Source: Methanobacteriota archaeon (GTDB lineage: Archaea > Thermoplasmatota > Poseidoniia > Poseidoniales > Poseidoniaceae). Taken from it: a DNA stretch of 13,686 nt. A program made the position numbers and the translations under genes. Every line of letters begins with the position of its first letter. Positions within the stretch are counted from its first letter, which is position 1. Below are positions 6,936 to 13,193 of the stretch, piece by piece. Below the pieces are notes generated by a model, which did not search any database, was not told where the DNA came from, and saw only the letters and a list, made by a program, of their open reading frames with translations. The DNA is taken from positions 1-13,686 of the forward strand of contig JABJFP010000062.1 of the NCBI GenBank assembly GCA_018662715.1. Reading direction: 5' to 3'.

Positions 6936-7008
6936 GGCCGTGGCCGGGAATTGAACCCGGGCTGGCAGAACCACAATCTGCCGTGCTAACCCCTACACCA
7001 CCACAGCC
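6936..7008 (-). tRNA. tRNA-His (anticodon GTG)
   Basis: Reading the complement from 7008 gives a full cloverleaf. The acceptor stem is 8 bp (GGCTGTGG with CCACGGCC) and includes the extra G-1:C73 pair that marks tRNA-His. The D stem is GTGT/GCAC. The anticodon stem is GCAGA/TCTGC with loop TTGTGGT, giving anticodon GTG. The T stem is CCGGG/CCCGG with loop TTCAATT. There is no intron, and no CCA is encoded at the 3' end, so CCA must be added enzymatically. It converges with ribA. Confidence 0.97.
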
Positions 7009-7137
7009 ATGAGAAGTAAATGGCCCTCAAGTGCTTGGTATTTCAACCATCCGCCGTAGAGGATTCGCTGATGAAGTCTTGTGTTTTTCAAACGAAAGAC
7101 CCCTGCCTTCAAGTGTTACCGAAGAGTGTAGGAGAAT

Positions 7138-9528
7138 ATGCGAACGAAGCGAGTCATCCTTTGCATCCTTCTTCTTTGTTTAACTTCAGCCATTGGACCC
7201 TTGACATCTACGGTTTCAGCACGTAGTGTTCACAGCACATATGATGTTGATCTGCTCCCTCAAGGCACATTAGTTGACGCGTCTGCATGGACCATGAGTG
7301 CTGAAACTTCGTTTACTCAGGAGGACGCGACGTACACAGAGACGATGGTCGCAGACCAACGCCTAACAATGGCTCACCATCGCCCCGTGAACCTTGACAC
7401 CATGTCTGTCTGGGCAGGTACATCTCCAACCGACTCAAATTATTCCACTGGCGCCCCCGATGGAGCAAGCACATGGTCCACTGGCCCAGAGATTCAATTG
7501 ACAAATTTCGATGTTAGCGGATTGTCAGACTATTCCCTGGTTGAGGTTCATATGAAAGCAGTAATCCAGATACCTGATGCTTTGACAGAAGATACGGTGA
7601 GGATTTCAGTGCAGCATCCTGGTGGATACGAACTTCTCAAAACCTTCGCTCACACTCAAGTTGGTTTGGATTACATCAATAATTCAGCATATTCAGTCAA
7701 CCTCACCGGTCTCTATGAATGGACTTGGCAGGACCTCAACAGTTTGGAGTTCACGCTTGATTATGTGTCTGCAGGCGGCGTTGACGATTCCCGCTTGGTC
7801 GTCGACGCAGTGGGTTTAGGCATCACCGTCCAAACACCTTGGTACGGTGGGGAAGTTGGCCTGGCAACCACTGAATTTACAGGTCACAAAATGCCTTTGA
7901 TAGGACTTGATTTGGCTCAAGGAGAATCCATCAACATGGCGCTAACCGATTGCGGATTAACGCCTTCCATAAGTGGAACAACAGGTGAATGGGTCAGTAG
8001 CGTCCTAGAGCACCCTCCAGAACAGATGCTTGGTCGTGTCCACTTTCAACTCTCTGAAGGAGAAGCGGCCAATGTTAGCCTCGAATATGCTGTTTCAGCA
8101 GACGGGGAATCATTTTCGTCCTTCACAACTCTCCTAGAGAATACATTACTTCCGCCCGGTCAAGCATATAAAATTAAAGCAACTGCAATCGATTCCTGTA
8201 TCGAATCAATATGGGCTGATGTAAATGACCCATCGCTCACCATCTCGGGTCGCGTTTTCGGAACCAACGATGGCATTGACCCGACGTATTCACGATGGTT
8301 GGTTTTCGTCAATGACGAATTGGTTTCTAACGAACCCATGTCGCTCGGCACCTTCAGCCATTCATGGCCTATCGGCCAATTCATGATTCCAGACACCACC
8401 TCGTATACCGTTTCCGTGAAGGCTTGGTTCACGTGGGATTCCTTGGGGAATGCAAGCCATACCGCCTTAGAACTTTCATCGCTATCAGTGAATGGTGGGT
8501 TTGCTATTGAATGGGACGAGGACCCTGTATGCGAGGGCTTAGGCGACCAAGAACTGACTGAAGATGGGGGAGGAATGATTCTACCCCTCTTGTTGCGATG
8601 TACGGACGACAGAACATCAAACGATAACCTCGTTGTTGAATTTACCAACAGCAATGATGGATTGGTTGAAGTCGATTTGACTGAAGGTGAAATTCGACTC
8701 AAACTCATTTCTGAATCAAACGGTCAGTCGGTCATCGGCGTAAAAGTCATTGATGAGGCTGGAAATTCTTGGACGCAATCCTTCAACCTCATCGTTAATG
8801 CCGTAGATGACGCACCTGATGTTGGTGAATTCCCGTCGTTGGTACCAGCAGAGCGAGACGAGACCACTGTGGTGAACATGTCGGTAAGTGATCGAGATTC
8901 ATCCGTTCTTACAGCGTCTACAAACCGAAGTTGGGCTACGGTAGATTTGGACAGTGGAACTGTAACGGTTCAACCCCCAAATGCTGGCTTCTACAGCGTC
9001 CTGGTTTCTGTTTGTGACCAAACCTCCTGTTCAGAACGAACCCTTGACCTCGATGTAATGGCCCTTGCGGACTTACTGGTTGAGTCAATTGACTTTGGCA
9101 ATGATGATATGACGCAGGGCGACATTGTATCTATGCGAGTGATGGTTCGTAATCAAGGTCAAGCTGAGGCTACCTTCATCTCGGTTCGCTGTCAAAATGA
9201 CCTGCAACTCATGTCGGTGGAGATTATTCCAGTCTTAGCACCCGGTGAACTTGGCTCGGTAACATGTGACTGGCAGGTTCCAGACGATGCTAAAGTGATT
9301 CGATTTAGTGCAGTGGTTGACCGTGGACTTGAAATCCCCGAAGGTGACGAAACCAACAACCTGATGGAGAAACTTGTTGGGATTGATGAGAAGCCAATTG
9401 CTGATGATGCGAGTAGCGACAACGGTCTGTCTTCAGCCACAGTGTGGACCGGTAGCATTGGATTACTCCTTGCAGTTGTTGCACTATTTGCCTACATGAC
9501 TCCCGCAAAAATCAAGAAAATTGAGTGA
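7138..9528 (+). CDS. Large surface protein with Ig/cadherin-like and CARDB domains and C-terminal membrane anchor
   Basis: The 796-residue product begins with a clear signal peptide: MRTKR, then the hydrophobic core VILCILLLCLTSAIG, with likely cleavage near residue 29 (VSARS). It ends with one membrane helix (about 769-788) and a short basic tail containing KIKK. The bulk is therefore outside the cell. Residues about 463-563 and 564-640 look like tandem cadherin/Ig-type domains, joined at a DDAPDV linker. Residues about 643-745 are a CARDB adhesion domain, with a strand pattern ending in IPEGDETNNL. The N-terminal 430 residues are beta-rich and unassigned. Such proteins act in adhesion or as cell-wall components. 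AGGAGA just before the ATG supports the start. The anchor resembles a sortable tail (helix plus basic end), but no PGF-type motif precedes it, so processing by the nearby archaeosortase is only a possibility. The gene overlaps the thioesterase gene. Confidence 0.88.
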   Translation: MRTKRVILCILLLCLTSAIGPLTSTVSARSVHSTYDVDLLPQGTLVDASAWTMSAETSFTQEDATYTETMVADQRLTMAHHRPVNLDTMSVWAGTSPTDSNYSTGAPDGASTWSTGPEIQLTNFDVSGLSDYSLVEVHMKAVIQIPDALTEDTVRISVQHPGGYELLKTFAHTQVGLDYINNSAYSVNLTGLYEWTWQDLNSLEFTLDYVSAGGVDDSRLVVDAVGLGITVQTPWYGGEVGLATTEFTGHKMPLIGLDLAQGESINMALTDCGLTPSISGTTGEWVSSVLEHPPEQMLGRVHFQLSEGEAANVSLEYAVSADGESFSSFTTLLENTLLPPGQAYKIKATAIDSCIESIWADVNDPSLTISGRVFGTNDGIDPTYSRWLVFVNDELVSNEPMSLGTFSHSWPIGQFMIPDTTSYTVSVKAWFTWDSLGNASHTALELSSLSVNGGFAIEWDEDPVCEGLGDQELTEDGGGMILPLLLRCTDDRTSNDNLVVEFTNSNDGLVEVDLTEGEIRLKLISESNGQSVIGVKVIDEAGNSWTQSFNLIVNAVDDAPDVGEFPSLVPAERDETTVVNMSVSDRDSSVLTASTNRSWATVDLDSGTVTVQPPNAGFYSVLVSVCDQTSCSERTLDLDVMALADLLVESIDFGNDDMTQGDIVSMRVMVRNQGQAEATFISVRCQNDLQLMSVEIIPVLAPGELGSVTCDWQVPDDAKVIRFSAVVDRGLEIPEGDETNNLMEKLVGIDEKPIADDASSDNGLSSATVWTGSIGLLLAVVALFAYMTPAKIKKIE

Positions 9529-9953
9529 TGTTGATGAATTCAAAGACACTTTCTACCGAAGAGGTCAACGCATTGATGAGGCGAATTCATTCGATCCCCA
9601 TCATGGAAACACTTTCAATGGAAATTACCGGACTGGAAGATGGCGGCTGCACGGCGGTTGTCCCACGACACGAACAATGGAATGGAATTTTTGAAACGTT
9701 TCATGGTGGCATACTTGGAACCATTGCGGACTCCATCACATGCTTTGCTATTCTCACAAAATTGGGAGCAGAGGCTAAGGTAGCAACTACGGATTTCAAC
9801 ATACGATTCTTACGTCCTTGTCTAACAGATGTGACATGTAAGGCAGAGGTAATTCGTCCGGGGAAAACACTCAGCCTTGCAGAAGCGAAATTGTACGACA
9901 CAAATCAAAAACTTGTTGCTATCGCTCAGGTCTCTTACATCCGATTGGAATAA
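9528..9953 (+). CDS. PaaI-type hotdog-fold thioesterase
   Basis: The product is 141 residues from the ATG at 9528. It has the PaaI/YdiI-type hotdog layout: a central helix starting with FHGGILGTIADS, where the HGG (residues 59-61) and Asp68 match the substrate-binding and catalytic positions. The following strands are ATTDFNIRFLRPC and CKAEVIRPGKTLSLAEAKLYD. These enzymes hydrolyse acyl- or aryl-CoA thioesters in the cytoplasm; the substrate cannot be told. The start overlaps the stop codon of the surface-protein gene (TGATG), so the two are probably co-translated, an odd functional pairing. A GTG at 9525 and an ATG at 9534 are alternative starts. No strong ribosome binding site is seen, which fits coupling. 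Confidence 0.88.
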   Translation: MLMNSKTLSTEEVNALMRRIHSIPIMETLSMEITGLEDGGCTAVVPRHEQWNGIFETFHGGILGTIADSITCFAILTKLGAEAKVATTDFNIRFLRPCLTDVTCKAEVIRPGKTLSLAEAKLYDTNQKLVAIAQVSYIRLE

Positions 9954-10028
9954 AGTCGCTGGTGTCGCATAATGCGAATACATGCCTCAAAGTTGATAAC
10001 CGGACCGTGTCAGAAGAGGATACTTTGA

Positions 10029-10057
10029 GGTCGTGGGGACCGTTCAACTTCGGTTGA
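10029..10057. other. Two adjacent small hairpins, one with a UUCG tetraloop
   Basis: GGTC-GTGGG-GACC (10029-10041) is followed by TCAAC-TTCG-GTTGA (10044-10057), whose C(UUCG)G loop is exceptionally stable in RNA when read on the plus strand. They lie in the 194-bp gap between the convergent thioesterase and cbf5 genes. They may shape the thioesterase mRNA 3' end or belong to a small RNA. No T-run follows directly. Confidence 0.35.
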
Positions 10058-10076
10058 CAGAGTGGGATTGGGAACC

Positions 10077-10142
10077 ATGTCTCTATTGAAAATACGAATT
10101 GAAACAGAAGAATACATCTACGAAGAATACGTTGAAGCGTGA
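10077..10142 (+). CDS. Possible 21-residue micro-ORF
   Basis: An ATG at 10077 opens MSLLKIRIETEEYIYEEYVEA, which stops at 10142, six bases before the end of the convergent cbf5 gene. The peptide is acidic and strand-like (alternating hydrophobic residues, Tyr-rich) and has no recognised match. A purine run, GGGATTGGGAA, lies upstream. It may be chance, or the remnant end of a decayed gene, since another frame just upstream also reads protein-like. Low confidence. Confidence 0.15.
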   Translation: MSLLKIRIETEEYIYEEYVEA

Positions 10143-10147
10143 ACGGA

Positions 10148-11116
10148 TCAAGCTTGCTTGACCCAGCGCCGAGGGTAAACTTCGGTGTCCATGAGGACCA
10201 TGCTTGGTCGAGCGACTTCTCCGTTTTCCATAGCACCGATTTCGTCGGTGTTTACTGTGAGCTTAACAAATCCAACGGCTTCTCCCTTGAGAGAGGTAAT
10301 CAGAATATCCTGACCCGATGCAATGCCAGCGGGAACGCTTACAATTCCTGGTCGTAGAAGCGGTGCACCAAATGCAAGTGCTGCAACTGCGCTGTCCTTA
10401 ACGACACATCGAGGGACATCGACAAGCAATTTCTCAATGGGTTGAACGATTCGCATGAGAGCGCTTGCATCGTCGCATTCCTTCCATAGCCAAACAGCGT
10501 CAGCAACGGTGTCCATAGTGACACAATCATCCAATGAGAACATGCCTGAGTGCTCACGGCGGAGCTCTTTGAGTTCAACGGGTGAGCCGAGCATCAAGCC
10601 CATATCGCGTGCCATGGTTCGGATGTAGGTACCTGCTTCACAAGTAATACGTGCAACCATGTCTTTTTCATTGAAATCAAGTCGTTCGAATTTGAAGATT
10701 TTACGGGTTCGAACCTGTACCTTTACCGCTGATACTTCCGGAGGTACGTTGTAGATGCGACCGGTCATTTTACCCATGATCTCATCAAGTTGCCCTTCTG
10801 TTGGAGGTGTTTTGAATCGGAATACAGCAATGTATGATTTACGGTGCTTGAGGACTTTGTTGGTAATCTTCATGCAACGTCCAGCCATGAGAGGAAGGAC
10901 ACCTGTTGCGAACGGGTCAAGAGTACCACCGTGTCCGAGCCGGTCCAGTCCGAACAAGTCGCGAGCCCAAGCAGCCAACTGATGTGATGTAGGCCCTGCT
11001 GGCTTGTCAACCAGGATGAAACCTGATGCGAGGAGTTGCTCTATCGTTCGTTCATCGGGTATGGTCCCAAAATGGGGGTCCGTTCCGGCCTCGGGGTCAA
11101 GGATGTGGGTGTTCAT
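10148..11116 (-). CDS. cbf5: Archaeal Cbf5/TruB-type tRNA/rRNA pseudouridine synthase
   Basis: The 322-residue protein has the TruB/dyskerin catalytic core. The lead motif is GFILVDKPAGPTSHQLAAW (32-50). The catalytic Asp67 sits in RLGHGGTLDPFATGVLPL, followed by KSYIAVFRF. The later motifs are PPEVSAVKVQVRTRKI and CEAGTYIRTMARDMGLMLG. The C-terminal 80 residues, beginning around CVVKDSAVAALAFGAPLL, fit a PUA RNA-binding domain. This layout is that of archaeal Cbf5, which works in H/ACA RNPs with Nop10, Gar1 and L7Ae to guide pseudouridylation of rRNA, and also makes Psi55 in tRNA. An extra 20-residue acidic N-terminus is present. Its ATG overlaps the cmk stop (ATGA), so it is the last gene of the DUF106-cmk-cbf5 unit, an order known from many euryarchaea. 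A plain TruB reading is the only real alternative. Confidence 0.93.
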   Translation of the reverse strand: MNTHILDPEAGTDPHFGTIPDERTIEQLLASGFILVDKPAGPTSHQLAAWARDLFGLDRLGHGGTLDPFATGVLPLMAGRCMKITNKVLKHRKSYIAVFRFKTPPTEGQLDEIMGKMTGRIYNVPPEVSAVKVQVRTRKIFKFERLDFNEKDMVARITCEAGTYIRTMARDMGLMLGSPVELKELRREHSGMFSLDDCVTMDTVADAVWLWKECDDASALMRIVQPIEKLLVDVPRCVVKDSAVAALAFGAPLLRPGIVSVPAGIASGQDILITSLKGEAVGFVKLTVNTDEIGAMENGEVARPSMVLMDTEVYPRRWVKQA

Positions 11117-11652
11117 GATGCGGCCTCTATGAGGACGACGACAGCCTCAAGTATTTCATCTGCATTGAGGTTTGTTGCTGAAATAACATGTGTATAGGGT
11201 TCTGGGTCCTCAGGCAAGAGGCCATAAAGTTCCATGAATCGTTGCCCATCCACCTTTGACCTTGATGCGTTGGCAGCGAGAGCTTCACTGAGTTGAATGC
11301 CCTCACGATTTACGACTCTCCGGGCACGTTCCTCATCTTCTACATCCAACCAAATACGCAGGCAGGGCAGGTTCAATTTGTATGCCCACCATCCTGCGAG
11401 TCTTGATTCAACAATGTTTGAAGCATCATCAGATTGCATTCTTTCTTTGAGTAAAGCATCAAGTGAGCGGTCGACGTCAAGTTCCTCCTGACACAATCGC
11501 CCAAAATCTGCGAGACTCATTCCACGTCGTTTTGCTTCCTCACGAAAGACATCACCGCCGTTGAGAGAATTCCAATCAAACCGATTCATGAGCGCTTTGA
11601 CTAACGTACTCGTGCCGCTTCCTGGATGTCCAGAAACGGTGAGGTGAAGCAT
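11113..11652 (-). CDS. cmk: Cytidylate kinase (archaeal type)
   Basis: The enzyme phosphorylates CMP (and dCMP) to the diphosphate with ATP. The 179-residue length is typical of archaeal Cmk. The P-loop is GHPGSGTST (8-16) near the N-terminus. Other family features are NGGDVFREEAKRRGMSLADF (the CMP-binding region), VESRLAGWWAY (81-91), the lid-like Arg run DEERARRVVNREG, and the end motif ELYGLLPEDPEPYTHVISAT. It starts 3 nt after the DUF106 gene stop and ends overlapping the cbf5 start, so the three genes should be one transcript. Coupling a CTP-supply kinase to ribosome-biogenesis genes is a known archaeal arrangement. Confidence 0.93.
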   Translation of the reverse strand: MLHLTVSGHPGSGTSTLVKALMNRFDWNSLNGGDVFREEAKRRGMSLADFGRLCQEELDVDRSLDALLKERMQSDDASNIVESRLAGWWAYKLNLPCLRIWLDVEDEERARRVVNREGIQLSEALAANASRSKVDGQRFMELYGLLPEDPEPYTHVISATNLNADEILEAVVVLIEAAS

Positions 11653-11655
11653 GAA

Positions 11656-12573
11656 TCACACCCATTCGTGGAAGCAAACATTGCAACGCTTGGTGCGAGG
11701 TCCATCATGAGTGATGACGTCACCCTGGCACTCAGGACAAGAGAAATCGTAGACGCCTTGTGTTTGAGGTTCTTCTTCTGTATCCGCATCTTTGGCAGGT
11801 GCTGACTTTCTTTTGTTCTGTTGTGACTTTCGCTGAGACCTTTGTTGGCGCTTCTTGGCTTGGCTTGAGGCGGCGGCTGGTTTGGTAGCAACGAGGTGAA
11901 GAAGAGGCTCTTTGATGACTTCACCGCTTAGGACAAGAGGATGAGATCTGTAGCGAGCGAGTTTGATGTGTCGGTCAAGTACGCGACCGTAAGCAGCACT
12001 CATTGAGATGTAACAGCAAATCCATGCAGGGAAGAACAAGAAGCGGTCTTCCAAAAGATTCCACTCTGGAGCCCAAGGTAAGGAGACATAGTCCACACGG
12101 AACGATTCAACAGCAGTTGTCAGCCATGCAAAAATTCCGATAATGAAAATCATAGTGAACATCATTGGTTTCATTGCCCCCATCTGGACATTGAGTTGTT
12201 CTGGCATCATTTGTTGCTGAAGCGTCATCGCCTTTTCTTGAAGAATCGGGTCACGGGAAATACGTGCTTCGTTCATGATTTGACGAACTTGTCCTTGTCG
12301 GTGACCGATGTGAGCTTGGTCCATAGGGTCAACAAAGAAATTTCTTATCACGGTGTTGAGGGTCATTGAAAACACACCGAGAATCAGAACGGTGAGGACG
12401 AAAAAGGACTCTTCGGGGAGCAAAGGTGACAGAAGTGGGTCTGCTGTCGTACCCAAAGAGACCCGAATTGAAGGCGTCATGATGAGGATGGTCATCATTA
12501 CCATCACAATGAGCATCATGAACATTGAGCCACCCGGCGGGGCGGGCGGAGGTGGGGTTGGACCATTGGCCAT
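11656..12573 (-). CDS. DUF106/EMC3-like membrane protein with C-terminal zinc ribbon
   Basis: The start at 12573 gives 305 residues. The frame is open to 12654, but the upstream part would run through the inverted repeat and TATA-like box, while GGTGG lies just before 12573. Membrane helices are evident at about 17-32, 56-76, 126-143 and 168-185. Between the second and third is a cytoplasmic Met/Gln-rich helical segment (residues 85-120), the hallmark of DUF106. These proteins are archaeal Oxa1/YidC-superfamily insertases related to EMC3/TMCO1 and help insert membrane proteins. The DUF106-cmk-cbf5 context agrees. Unusual is the C-terminal extension: a Lys/Arg/Gln-rich linker (about 225-262), then a zinc ribbon with Cys279, Cys282, Cys297 and Cys300, which might contact ribosomal RNA or a nascent chain. 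The core call is firm; the role of the extension is inferred. Confidence 0.88.
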   Translation of the reverse strand: MANGPTPPPPAPPGGSMFMMLIVMVMMTILIMTPSIRVSLGTTADPLLSPLLPEESFFVLTVLILGVFSMTLNTVIRNFFVDPMDQAHIGHRQGQVRQIMNEARISRDPILQEKAMTLQQQMMPEQLNVQMGAMKPMMFTMIFIIGIFAWLTTAVESFRVDYVSLPWAPEWNLLEDRFLFFPAWICCYISMSAAYGRVLDRHIKLARYRSHPLVLSGEVIKEPLLHLVATKPAAASSQAKKRQQRSQRKSQQNKRKSAPAKDADTEEEPQTQGVYDFSCPECQGDVITHDGPRTKRCNVCFHEWV

Positions 12574-12623
12574 AAACCACCTGCGTAGAGGGAAGGGCAT
12601 GAAGGTTAGCCTTGAATTCCCTC

Positions 12624-12631
12624 GTATATCC
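12624..12631. promoter_or_regulatory. Candidate TATA box in the DUF106/orphan divergent region
   Basis: GTATATCC lies 51 nt before the DUF106 start on the minus strand and 67 nt before the orphan gene start on the plus strand. It is identical to the box at 1695-1702. On the minus strand it would place transcription start about 20-25 nt before the DUF106 ATG. Role inferred from position and composition. Confidence 0.4.
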
Positions 12632-12644
12632 CTCTCTTGAGGGA
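12629..12644. promoter_or_regulatory. Inverted repeat overlapping the divergent promoter
   Basis: TCCCTC-TCTT-GAGGGA forms a 6-bp inverted repeat with a 4-nt centre, and its left arm overlaps the candidate TATA box by 3 bases. Such placement suits a repressor operator for both divergent genes. A hairpin in the leader is less likely, because on the minus strand it lies upstream of the expected transcription start. Confidence 0.35.
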
Positions 12645-12697
12645 GACACTGCACAAATCAGCGCGAAGTTCAAACAAGAGCAGTCACAGGCTACACT

Positions 12698-13117
12698 ATG
12701 CGCAAGAAGGAACCGCTTACCGTAGATACGACTTGGCGCTATCCTCTACCGATGCCAATGCCGGGTCAACCTGTATGTGCGACAGAATTTGAGGCCATAA
12801 CTCAACTTGAACGACTCCCAAAACCACCCCGTATGTTTTTGTGGACGGATGCGGAACGAAAATGTCCTGAAAATTGGGGATTCATCGCAAGTGTTCGAGA
12901 GGGAATCCCTCCCCAAGGCATCGAGGCTGAACTTCTAGCCTGGTCCGGTCAATATCGCAACGCTTGGCTCGCAGTTGACCTACGTGACGGTGTAATCCCA
13001 CCCTCAACAACCACTCCGATGGAGGAATTACTTTCATCACTAAAACGACCCATCATTATTCTTGTCAGCAGATCTCCTGAGCATGAAGATTGGCCACAAT
13101 GGGTACTCCCAGATTGA
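12698..13117 (+). CDS. Uncharacterised protein, 139 aa
   Basis: I do not recognise this family. The product is soluble, slightly acidic, and rich in Pro and Trp, including PLPMPMPGQP near residue 16 and PKPPRMFLW near 41. Hydrophobic stretches such as PRMFLWTDAE, NAWLAVDLRDGV and RPIIILVSRSPE look like beta strands of a small alpha/beta domain. The last resembles a strand of a Rossmann-like fold, but no catalytic motif is evident. There is no signal peptide or membrane helix. It is transcribed away from the DUF106-cmk-cbf5 unit and shares the divergent region with it. No clear ribosome binding site precedes the ATG. It converges with the EF-hand gene after a 76-bp gap in which I see nothing. 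Length, codon use and context support a real gene. Confidence 0.7.
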   Translation: MRKKEPLTVDTTWRYPLPMPMPGQPVCATEFEAITQLERLPKPPRMFLWTDAERKCPENWGFIASVREGIPPQGIEAELLAWSGQYRNAWLAVDLRDGVIPPSTTTPMEELLSSLKRPIIILVSRSPEHEDWPQWVLPD

Positions 13118-13193
13118 GCCTTACGAACGAATCAAACAATCCTGCGGGGCAGTGATCCTATCAAGCGAGGTCGAGCTAACGGCAAGCCGTGAT

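Noticed and set aside
7009..7137. Possible C/D box small RNA (TGATGA near 7069) between tRNA-His and the surface protein gene
   Set aside because: No matching D box or paired C'/D' layout is visible; the region is better explained as a promoter and leader.
8160..8708. 182-codon open frame antisense to the surface protein gene
   Set aside because: It is Ser/Thr/Pro-rich, mirrors codon structure of the sense gene, and has no start signals or motifs.
13118..13193. Possible terminator between convergent genes at the right end
   Set aside because: No T-run or stable hairpin is evident in this 76-bp gap.
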